From Helopsaltes ochotensis (taxonomy: Eukaryota; Chordata; Aves; Passeriformes; Locustellidae): DNA of 64,000 nt. The stretch's first letter is position 1. Each line of letters begins with the position of its first letter. Position numbers and translations under genes: made by a program. This document shows, piece after piece, positions 1 to 12,200 of the stretch. The DNA lies in contig VXBM01000420.1 in NCBI GenBank assembly GCA_013400155.1, positions 598,577-662,576 on the forward strand, given 5' to 3'. The notes under the pieces are model-generated. The model was not told where the DNA came from and did no database searches. It was given only the letters and a program-made list of their open reading frames with translations.

Positions 1-230
1 CATGGAGGCCGGGCAGGGCCCCGGCCCCGGTGGCGACGCGGCCGAGGTAACTGCGCTGCCTCGGCGTCGCCGCCGCGGGGAAACCTGGCGGGGCTGGGGG
101 CGGAGGCGGCGGGCGAAGCGGCGGGTTCGGGCCAGGGAAAGGGGATTCCTGTTAGCCGCTCGGCCGCCCCTCCCCTGAGTTTCCCGAGGAGCCGGTGCCC
201 TTGAGGCCTCTCGGGGGCCCGGCGGGGGGT
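1..230 (+). promoter_or_regulatory. OCIAD1: CpG island at the OCIAD1 5' end (partial)
   Basis: Very GC-rich with many CpGs, fading after about 230. It begins at or before the window edge and covers the first coding exon. This is typical of a housekeeping TATA-less promoter. The transcription start is outside the window. Confidence 0.7.
2..46 (+). CDS. OCIAD1: OCIAD1 coding exon 1 (residues 1-15)
   Basis: The ATG at 2-4 is followed by a Gly/Pro-rich start (MEAGQGPGPGGDAAE) that ends in phase 0 at GAG|gtaact. Only one base upstream is visible, so an earlier in-frame ATG cannot be excluded. The start is chosen because it opens a frame that joins exon 2 cleanly and lies in a CpG island. Confidence 0.75.
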
Positions 231-3200
231 CTTGGAAGGAGGCAAGGAGGTGTTCATGTCTGACCGTGAGCCAACGCTGTGCTCAGGTACCCATGGCATT
301 CTGGTCTGTATCAGTAAGAGTGTGGCCTGCAGGACCAGGGAAGTCACCATCCCCCTCTACTCGGCACTGGTGAGGCTGCCTCAAGCATTGCCTTCAGATT
401 TGGGCTCCTCAGTTCAGGAAGGGCATTGAAAGTGCTGGAGCAAGTCCAGAGAAGGGCACGGAGCTCGTGAGGGGTCTGGAGTACAAGTCCTATCAGAAGA
501 GGCTGTTGGAGTACAAGTCCTTTCGGGAGAGGAAGCTGGGGTTGTTTATCCTTGAGAAAAGGAGGCTCAGGGAGACCTTTTCTGTCTTCAACAGCCCGAA
601 AGGAGGTTGTTAGCAGGTGGGGATCGGCCTTTTCTCCCAGGCAGCTAGCGATAGGGCAAAAGAGCTCAGTATTAAGCTGCACCGGGGGAGGTTTAGATTA
701 GGCATTAAACGGAATTTCTTCACTGGAAGGATCATTAGATATTGGGGTGGACTGCTCAGGGAGGTTCTGGAGTCGCCGTCCCTAGCGGTGTTTAAGGAAA
801 GACTGGACATGGCACTTAGTGCCACTGTCCGGTTAACAAAGTGGTGTTCAGTCCTAGATGACCTCAGAAGTCTTTTCCAACCCAGTTGATTCTGTGATTC
901 TCTGTTCCCCTGGTGGAACTGATGGTCTGCTCACGGCTGCGCTTCTCCGGGCCGGCCGGTGCCCGGCAGCGTGCCCGGCGGGACAGAGTCAGCACCTCCG
1001 CACAAACCTCTCACACACCGGCGAAACAGCCGGTCAGCTCTCGCTGAATTAAATCCGTATGAACCAACAACACACCCTGTTGTCTTTAAAACCCCGAGAA
1101 ATACTTCCAAAAGGCACTTAAAGATCTGTCAGATGTCAGCTATTTGGAAGGGTGGTTGGAGGGACCAAAGCAGACTTTTCTGAAATTAAAGGACTAAGCT
1201 GAGTTGGGATCTGACTATGCACAAAGTATTTCCTGCTCTCTCATAGAACTTTTAGAAACATTGGGTTTTTTTAATGATATATTTCATGTGACATTTTTGG
1301 GCAAAAGGCACTGGTTTCTTAAGTATAGCTGGGTGAAAGTAGAGAAACTACAAGGTGTGAAAGTTAGACGTTAAGTTTTCTGATTGAAAAATATCCCCAA
1401 ACTGTTCTTTCATCCATTCTTTTCTAATTTATTTCCCTAATGGAAGAGGGAAGTACCTAGGCCTTATATTCCGACAGAGGAGGAAAGAAGACTCCTCAAG
1501 GAATGTGCTGAAGAAAGTTTCCGCTATAGAGGTAAGTTCACTTTGCTGGTAAACTTGGTTGCTTTTCTTCCATCCTTAGCTTTTGCTGTTACCTGAGGCA
1601 TTACTGAGGGCCTGGATCAATACAGCACAACAGTGTATTAACAAGCTTCAGATGTACTAGAATTGTGACCCAGCAAATGCTGATCCATGTAGTATTTACT
1701 AAGAGTTTGCAGCAGTTTCCTGAAAGGTGCAACATAATTTCTATGTTTAATGCCTGATAAAAAGATCTCTTAATATTTTAAGTTAATGTGCTTATTAAAA
1801 GTCTGAAAATAGATTTAATTAATGAGTTTCATTTATATTACTGGATTTTCTTTTTTATGTTATTTCTGCATTTTTATTTTCAATTTTTATTGTTATCTTT
1901 AACATGCAAGAATAAAGTAGTTTAACTTATAACCTTTGCTTTTCATCTTTATAGAGACTTGTGAAGAGAAAAATAAATAAGTCGTCACTCTGTTCGACTT
2001 TGGAGAAAATTGCTGTGTCTGTGCATGGTTTCTGTAACCCTAAAGTTCAAGGCATGCTTGATTTTTGTACACCTGGTCAGGAGGTTTGAACAAGCCTTCT
2101 GATGTGGTTGTTATCACACATTAGTAGGTTACTCCTGATGCTGATAGGTGGCTTGGCAAAAACCAGGACAGATGAAGAATTTAGCAGCTGATTTGCTAAT
2201 TTTAGCACACTGGGGCTCTGATTGCTCATGGAAGCACTTGCAGGGACAGCTCCTAAGGCATTGTGATTTTGAATTACTGATTCAAAGTTCTGTTTTGTCT
2301 TTTTCCATTGGTTTGGCATTCTTCTCATCCGCTTTTACACAAATACTTGGAAATCTTCAGCATATTTGCTAAAACATAGCCATTTTCTATATATTTTATA
2401 AATAAAAGAGGCAGGTCCATTAGTGGTAGGTACAATGATGATTGGTTATGGTTTATTGATAATTTCTCTTCTGGAAGACAAAGAAGAGGGAGAGCTGTTT
2501 GTTCCTGAGCTGTTCTGCTGCTTGGCAGTGTAGCTCATTGCCCTGTGCATCACTGAAAAAACAACATGTAGGTATTACTTGAAAGCCCTAAGTTACTTTC
2601 CTGAGTCATTTCTCTTTAGGGAGCTACAACAGTAACAGATTTTTTTTTTTTCAGGGGTTGTGAGAGCGTGAAGTCCATCACTGTTTTCTAGGTCTCCTGT
2701 CTTTGTTTCCCTGCTCTGCATACACATACTAAACTGTTGTATTCACTATATTAAATACCTATTGCTTGAACTCTCCTTTGCAAGAGGCTGCTTGTGTGAC
2801 TGCCCTGAGATCCTCACTTTGTATTGTGTCAGCTTTTGTTACTCATTGAAGTTACTATAAATTTGTTTATTTTCAATTTCAAGCTTTCAAATTTATTCCA
2901 ATTTCAAGCTGTAGCAAATTTTTCTCATTCTTACAAACCATCTGTGTTTTGACATAGTTTCTCTTGACAGCTTGTGCCACTAGTCATTTCACAATTCAGT
3001 TTAATATATGCTTTACTGGAGTTACTAGTTTGTAATCACATTACTGTATAAATTCTTATACTCTTAAAATTTCACACTACAACATTCAGCTTTATCCTTC
3101 ACACTTCTTATCTTGATAACAAAATCAATTCATACTGATACAACTTTTTCCCCATAAAACAATTTTGACTTACGTGCATTATATTACCATCCTTATGTGC

Positions 3201-6200
3201 TGTCGATATATCAGCCTTCCATTAATTTCCTTAGATTTACCTTGTTCCTAAAGCAGAAAAGGTACTCTTTGCCCATAGCATTGATGTTTTCTGATTTATT
3301 AAGTTTGTTTTGTTGGGTTTTTTCCCCCTACATTTGAATAATTCCTATTAATTTTTAGGTATGAATCCAATTTTCATTCAGCTATTTTTAAATTTTTTAG
3401 TAACTATTTCAGGTCACTTATATGCTCACATACTAGTATAGCCTGGTTTTGATTTCTGGAATGTTTGTGTTAGGTCTATAAATAATTTCAAACTTCTAAG
3501 GGTTAGACTGCAATCCTCTGTAATAATTTTTGAACATGTTTTTCTTTACACATCCTCCCTCGTTTTGTTGGGGTTGTTTTGTTTTGTTGTTGTTGGGATT
3601 TTTTGTTTTTCTTTTACAATTTAGTTTCAAACCTGTGCTGTCATGTTATATCTCAGAAAATCTAGAACAGTAAATTTTGGAAAATCTAGGTCTGGAATCT
3701 CTAAAAGCATCAGATTTTTAATATCTAATAGGTTGAAGGTTTTATTCTTGATTCTGAAGTTTTGCTGTAATCTTGCTTTAAACCAAGGAACCAATGTTTT
3801 TTCTTAAAAGAGACATCCAGTCACATTTACCCTGAGATGTTGATTGGACTCCTTACCTAGTTTAGACCTGTCAGAATTTGTGAGGGAATTAGCTGTTAAT
3901 TTGCAAAGTATTCTTTAATACTTTGCTCTCCAAAAATATAATTTGTCTTCAAATATGAACTTAATTAGAAAATTGTGTGCATCAAAACACTTCAACCATC
4001 TAGTGCTGTTGCAAAAATTTCTCTCCTAGAAGTCATTGAGCCTTTTTGTAATATCTGCATTTTCAGACTTGCATTAAATTAAATCTCATTATGGCATATC
4101 TAAATCTTTATTGTAAATAACTTTAGACTTCTGTCATGTTTGTTACTTCATTGTCCCTGTATCTTGTGCAGGAGTGGTGGTCTTTGGGAATAGTTGCACA
4201 GTAATCCTCCCAATAAAATAATAATCATTGCATGAAAGATGCATTAATTTTGTTTTTTGCAATCTCCAAATGCTTCTTGCCACGTAAAGTCTTTCAATAT
4301 AATAAAAATTCGCATGAACTGTTAGGCTGGTTGTGGCAGGCAGTGATGGTCTCCCAGAATGTTGTTTTCTCTGCATTTCTAACCCTAACCCCAGTTGTAT
4401 AATTTGATCTGTAAGCTACAGAAAAAGCTGCCCTGTTGTTGAATTTTCTGCAGAATAAAACATTGCTTAATTTTAATCAAGCTCTATAAGAGTTAAACTT
4501 TTTTCAAAGTTCTTATGTTAAAACATCAAGAGTTTTGGTTATCAATAATTTTTAGAGGCACTGGCCTCTATATAACTTCCTCCTGTTTTGAAGAACTGTG
4601 TATGCCTCTCTAGCTTAACCTTCTGCACCTTGATGCTATAGCAGTTGTAGCTAGACCTAGAGTCTTGTTCGGAGAGCTTTATTCCATCTGACACTGGCTT
4701 TTGTATTTTAGGAAGCATGAAGTATTATGCAGGCAGGATGACTTATTAACTAGTACCACATAAATTGTAGTACGTCTTAAAAACGGGAATTGACAATGTT
4801 TGATAATTTATATACAGTTTGTTTATTTTATAGATATATCCTTATATTATACAAATGAGCTTAGGAAGGCATAGCAACTCTCATTTTATTGCCTATTTGT
4901 TAAATGTGGTTGACAATATTGAAAATTGTATTTTAAGCAGCTTTTTTCTTCTTCACAGCTTTTCCTTTGGCTGCAGTGAGCATGCTTGGTACTAGTTTCT
5001 TAATTAGAAAAGGTAAAGTGTAAAAATACTTCCGTTTCATTTCAATTTGCTCAGTTGAAATATCTTTCTACTGGTAGGAAAGTTATTATGATAATATAAT
5101 GTCCAATCTACTTGTAATCAAAAGAAGCTTAGACTCTGCAGCTACATGATTTGCAGTTTCTCAACATAAAGAAAGAGCTGAACTTAAAATCAAGTTCATG
5201 TGTGTTTTATGTTGAGTGACATGTGCAATATCTCACTGATTATAAAAGAATGTTCTTAGTGTGTTAATAATCCTGTGATTAAATATGATTAAAGAGATAA
5301 TACCTAGATTTTTTTTTAATTTTATGAAGAATTCAGATATTAGGATTTTTTAAAATTTTTCTTTAAGGTGAAGTGTAAAAGAGTAACCTGCTTCTACAAA
5401 CATAACTACAGTTGAGGTTTTTCAACTTAATTCTCAATAACTGATTGCATATATCTTATGTAATATCCTATATCTTTATCTTAATGTCTGATTTCATCCC
5501 CATTTTCAGGTATTCTAAGAGATAACTCAAGATTTGGCTCTTTTATTAAAGTTGCATGTAAGTAAAAGCTACATATAAATTCAGCGTGCATTCATGCTGT
5601 ATGTTCTTTTTCTGGACCTTTTCCTAATGCCCAGTGTGACCAACGGTTTTAACTAAAAGAGGAGAGATTTAGATTAGATGTTAGAAAGAAATCCTTTATT
5701 GAGGGTGGTGAGGTACTGGACAGGTTGCCCAGAGAAGTTGTGGATGCCTCATTCCTGGAAGTGTTCAAGGCCAGGTTGGATGAGGCCCTGAACAACCAGC
5801 TTTAATGAGGGGCATCCCTGCTTATGGCAGCAGGGTTGGAACTAGATGATCTTTAAGGTCCCTTTGCAACCCAAGCCATTTTATGACTTGGTTATTTATT
5901 TATTGGCTGAATTTGTACTGCACATTTTGGACAACTTTTGTTTATAAGGTTTGTATAAAATTGCTTGATAAATATAACATAATCATTTAAGATAAAAACA
6001 TTGTAAATAGAGACTGTGCAACCTTATTTTAAATTACGTTGCTAGAATACACCCACCCCTCCCTTCCTAATTTGAAGGTCTTTATTTATGTATCTCACAT
6101 GTCCCATTCAGGCTATTCTAATTACTTTTTTTTCCTGTACATTATGTACGTACAATTGTAGGAAAAAAGCAATTTCATGTGAATGATATTTGGATTAAGT

Positions 6201-9200
6201 ATAATGAAAAATAAATTATTAACTTAATAAATTAACCATTGAATAATAAATTCAATGTAATACAGGACAGTAAACCAGGAAGTTGCCATCTTGCCAATCT
6301 GTGCAGATACAGCCAGTTTACTTCAGTGGGAAGAGGGTAAACCCCAGGATTTGTGGTCAAGGAAGTGTTGTTTAAGCAGATAAATGAATGTGAGAGACTA
6401 GAGCTTCAGTTGTTTATGCTAAATTTTGGTTACTTTCTTTGAACACCAAACAATGGTATAACACAAACATTTCTAATAAATAATAGAACTGCTATTTCCC
6501 CAGTCACTCCTACACATAGGGGCCTCATTCTTCTTACTTAATAGAACTAATTTATTGCAGTCAGGGGAAAAAATAAGGTGCAGCTGAACTGGCCAGGATG
6601 TTCTGCCTGTAGGAATTACTATACTTTTCTCAGTAGTTTTCTAGGTACTCTTGACAATTTAGTGAAACTTCTAGTTAGTCATGGCTGATTCACTACATTG
6701 ACAGCATCCCCTTCAACTCAGCAGAGAGCTATTGGTCCTCTCTCTGTCTGTGACGAAGAAGGGGAAGATTGCTGTGCCTGTGTGTGTGCTTCGTGTTAGT
6801 CTGCAGTGGGACCTGGCCGTGTCTAATCAGCTTCTTGTCACAGTGAATGTAGAAGCAAAGAACAATACCTAATTTACTGTGCTAAGTTAAAAAACACAGA
6901 TCATCTGGCTGTTAGTTCAGTAATAAAATAAATCAAATACTTTGGCCAATGATTACTTTGAGTGAAACATTTTCCAGAGAGGGCCTCAAGAAAAAGAGAT
7001 TTTCTTTTTGTAATTTATGCAAAAGAGTAATCAGCTTTTCTGTTAAGCTTTATTTTGCTAAATGTTTAATTTGAATTCTTCTTAGGCCAATCTAAGGGCT
7101 TGTAATTTTTCTCTTTGCACCTATTTATTGTATATGAGGTGTTTGGTTTATTTTAACCTGCCAAACAGCTAAACCCTTACATTCCTCATTTGTAAACTTC
7201 ACTTGTAGTTGTGGCTGTTCTTCTCTATTCCCTTGGAAAAGGACTTTTACCTTCCTTTGGAAAATAAGACATTAGAACAGGAATCACAATTTCAGTACCA
7301 GTACAGCAGGCTAGGGTAAAATCCCCTTTATATTGGTTCCCAGGCAATGTAATTTACAGCTGAGAATTGCAGAGGATTAATGTTACTGATAATTAACTCT
7401 TTCCTGACTTAATGATAATCGAGACTCTTAGTCTTGGTATTTAGGAAATACTCATTGCACATGAGTCTAGTCATTTTCTTCTATAAAGTCAACAAGAAAA
7501 CAGTTAATTCCCACAGAATCCTTCATGTGCCACTGACCCACTCATAAAACTTGAAGCAGCCAGTTCATGGAAATCATAAGTTTTAAACCCAGAAAGAACT
7601 ATTTTGGTAATTTATTCTTATGTCCTTTGCAGCTAATTCAGTTGTTTGCCCTCTGGCAGCCAAATCACAGAATTCTTTACAGAAGATACTGAGACTGTTG
7701 CTAAGTTGATTTAGAGACCTCTCTTCATACTAGTAAAGCCTTTTCAGGATCTGACTGTTCTGATGGATTAAATTAGCCAAATTTACTGCCTGTATTTATT
7801 TCTGATTGGTTTGTCATCTTTGACAGTAAACTGTGATTTCTGAATCTTGGAAAAAAAAGATGCAATTCTTTTTCTTTTTTATTTTTTTGTCACCTTTCAT
7901 TCACCAAGTACTAGCTGAAATCATTTGGTGCTCACACCATGTGCTAAATCATTGATTTATGCCTCTGTTCAGCTGTTGCATTTGGTTTTAGTACCCTTTC
8001 TCTGCAGAAGAAGCAGAGATGATCACTGCATGTTTTTGGTTTAGATCTAAACTGGTTTTCTTTCTTTTATTCAAGATACTACATGATTTATTTGAAATTA
8101 TTATTTTAAAACAATGTTGGATCTTTTAGTACAGCATGTAAACCCATCTTTTTTTCTTTTTAAAAAGTTGCTGGAATGTGTGGATACCTGGCTGGAAAGA
8201 TATCCTACTTGCCAATCTGTAGCGAGAAATTTAAGAAACTGAAGGATTCCCCAATAGGAGATGTTCTACGACAAGCTCAGAGACATAGTTCACCTAAGTA
8301 AGAATTTTAAGTATCTCTTAAATTTAAAACACATTCTGAATAGGGTTTTTTAAACACTAATGGATCAATACTACTTTTGCAGCTTTCCAACACCTTCAGA
8401 GCTGTACCTTTGCTTATTCCTTGTTACCTCAGATCTACCACTTTCAGGAATCTGTATTCATATCAGCTGGCAAGCTATAAAATATGTATTTTGAGCTCTT
8501 TACATAAAACCGATCACTTTGAGGAGTAGGAAAATAAACATTTTACTTAGCAAACTTATTCCTTTTAAAATTAAGAGTGTAATTACTTATTTTTATTTTT
8601 TACTTATTTTACCACAGAATTTACTTAGAGAAGTGTGATAGCACAAGTTGCCTCCTTACTTTAGAAGTAAATTAAATTAACTGACATAAAATAGTGTTAC
8701 ATTCTGGAAATTTTTCCCATAGTTTAGTTTGATTGAAGTAGGAAAAGGGTGGAAATGATTTCAGTGTTTATCAAAGGAAAGAGCTCAGTAAACAATATCA
8801 GTGCAGGAAGAAGCATGGTGGTCAAACTTACTGCTGTTTGTTTAAATCCTTTACATCTGTAACAGCATTATGCCGTCCATATGAGAAACTCATCAGGTTC
8901 TTAAAACTATTTCCTGTTTTCTTCCAGAATGTTTTCTACTTCAACTGGTTTTTAATTGCAAGCTACTTTGATAATATGTCACTTAAACCCTTAATTCAAA
9001 ACTGGAAGAATAGTGTTTGGATAGTGAGTAGTAGTCCTCCTGTGTATGTGCTGAGATTTGTTACATGTTTATAAAGAATTTGCCTAAATTCTTAATTACA
9101 CTATACATTCAGATTTATGACTGTTTTTATTTTGTCTGCAAAATTTACCTTTATTCTGAAATGTTTATGGTTTTATGACATCAAACAATTTCAGGCATTA

Positions 9201-12200
9201 CCACTTCATATACTTATGGTATGGAATCAACTGAATTGGAGTTAGACTTGTGCCTTCACCCCGCCTCCAATTTCTAATATGAAATTGTCATGCTCATTAA
9301 TTGTGTTTACATGAGAACTTGTTTAAGTACCATCATCTACCACACCAATAAATCCCTTCAACCATTAATGGCCAATTTGTATCTGTAAAGTTTTATTTCC
9401 TAAGTGATAAATTCCTTTTCCTTGGTTGAATAAATAATTTAAATTAATTTGAATTGCTTTATTATCCATACACGCTACCCTTTTAACCCAGCAACAGAAT
9501 TTGCAGTTAAAAACTTGTAGGGAGCTAAAAGATTAGGTAGTTTTATAAAGCTGTGTTTGCATATATTTTAAAAACATAATTGAGGCAATAAAGGGGCTTT
9601 GTTCTGTATGTTTATTGTGAGATTTAAATAAAGACTAATTGCAAATGTTTTTCGTAGGAAACTAAAAGTACAACTAAGAAGAAATTAGAAGTAAAAAATT
9701 AATAAGTACTCTAGAGATGTTCTAGTGGCTCGAAGTGGTGGCATTCCTTATAGAGGAACGTGTTGTGTAGTGGCTTGCAAGGCCGTTCTAAGAATATAGT
9801 GAAAAATTTAAAATATCTGGCACCAATTTCCAGAATATTCTTTATATGATATTACCTTTCTCTCTCAAGAGAAAATTCATTAATATTTTTGCAGAATTCA
9901 GCAACTTGATTAATTTTCATAATTTAATTTTCCTAAGATAGCTGTTTGTTCTCCTTCTGCTGTTCAGTCATGATCAATTACAGCACCTTCTAATGATTAA
10001 GGGTTTTAAATATCAAATTATTCCTGAAAGGCTTTTAGAATTAACTATAGTTTATACTACCTCTTACATGGGCACACTGTGTACTATTTGTGTCTGATGT
10101 GGGGTGTTTTTGTCTGAAGATTCCTTGGGAAAAAGGATTGTAACTTCAGTTATTGTAAAGTGCAGAATGTTTTGTCTCTTTTCTCTCCTGTTCTGGAGGT
10201 ATGAGCTAAGATTCTCTGAGGAAGGAAAGAATGTTGGGGAAGGGACTATAGAAATTTTTGCAATGTAAAGAAAACACCAAAAATATTCCAAAACAATTTT
10301 AAGATGATGATTAAGTTGGAAAATAAACTATTTAAAATGAAAGAACATTTTTGTGAATTGAAAGTATTGTTACTTTTATAGTTAATTTTTAACTTCAGTA
10401 TTTTTGTATTTAATATTTAATTCTATTCTTTTCCAGCCGTTCCAGTCGTAAATCTGAATTTTCAGACGTACCTTCTCAGTCATTTACTGAGTCATCTTCT
10501 CCAAGAGCTGGATTCCCACCTTCTTCTAGCTATTCAGATGATTACAGCTCAACAGATAGAGCCCTCTCAAGTTACGAACCCATTCCATTCAGTGCTTCTC
10601 TGAATGAATCTTCACCTACAGGAATTACTGATTACACTATTCAAGGTGAGTCTTAGTATTTAACAGTTTGTACTGCAAAGACTCTTGCTTTTCTTTTAGG
10701 TACTGCAATTACAAATCTACATGTTCTCACCCTACGCAAACACACGTGGCACAATGTAGTGGTTTTGAATGAAAGAGCTGAAAGAATTGTTTTTATACAG
10801 AAGATGAATATAAATTTTATTTTGCGTTCTCTCTAAACTCTAAACTAGATTAAGGGTTTTCTAGCTGAAAATTGCTTTAATTGCAAGTAAAGATCCTGAA
10901 TTAACTTACAAGGTGCAATCTATAGTGGAACTGAACCTGCAAAAAACTCAGCCTGACTGAAAGCTCTCTTTGACTGAAAGAAAGGGGAATATGCCATCCC
11001 TTCACTGTGCTGAATAAACCACAGCCTATCAATTGCCTGCTGGCCCTTCCAAGGTCGTTGCAGTTCCACCATTCGTGGGGCTGTAACTGGGCACTGCTGT
11101 AACTCCATGACATTAAACTTCTGAATTTTTTTTTCACAATGTGACAAACATTTATGTCTATTGGGAACTGAATGGATATTGTGTTCTATCCACCAACAGT
11201 CTGATTTTCTCACAGAGAACTAAAATGGTTTTCAAGTACCATGCAGCTGTTCCCCTCCTTCCAGTATGAACTGTCCTCAGCTATTGCAGGGGATACACGG
11301 GATTCTGAATTTAGGTATCTCTGGTACACAAAGGAGGAAGTTACTATCAAATGCAGGGTTTTGTAGTTTGAATTAGTTTGGATTTTTTCAACTTACTTAT
11401 GAAAAATGTTTTATTACACTATAAAGCCCTTTCATGCAACTTGGTTATGGTTATGTGAAAGTATCAGATATAAATGTGTCAAGAAAATTGTTATTGCATT
11501 TCATCACAAATATCAATAGTTAGTAAAGCCTTTATTATATAACCAAGATTCTGCATTATAAATATAGATAAAATGATCAAATATTTTTCAGGCATCATAT
11601 GATAGATATTGTCCTAATTCTTTGAAAGCAAAATTTAAAGCCTTAATGTGAACCCTTGAGCTTCACTTAGATTTCAGAAATCATTATATATCTCAAATGT
11701 ATAATTAGCATGAATTTTAGATAAGTGACTAGAGCTATTTTATCCATCAACTACCACATAGTTGTTAGAATTTCTTATGGTAAAATAAAGAAAATTTATT
11801 AACAGAAAGTGTTTCAAAGCAGTTTGACAAAAGGATAAAAGGAATTATTTGAGGACCATATACATTCAGTGTTGTATTTAGAATTGTCATGCTCCTCTTA
11901 ATTTGGAATTGAACAATAATTAACTGGTAGTATAGAACATGTTGAAGCCAAATTTTGGTGTGTTATGCCGTATTTAGTATTTTTCTGTTTGTTTTGTTTT
12001 CAGAACCTGCTCCAATTCCAGAAGAAAGTCGGAAAAAAAAAGGCATCACATATGAGGAATTAAGGAATAAACACAGACAGACATATGACGTAATGCAACC
12101 ACCAAAGGCAGAAACTCCAAGCAAGTTTGCACAGGAAAAACCAGCTAAGGAAGGTAATATATTGATTTATAGCAATACTTACAAAATTCAGATATTTGCC

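Noticed and set aside
617..889. 90-codon open frame in OCIAD1 intron 1
   Set aside because: It lies wholly inside a CR1 3' fragment, so it is a repeat remnant.
4381..4392. Telomere-like AACCCTAACCCC
   Set aside because: Two units only; a chance occurrence, not an interstitial telomeric array.
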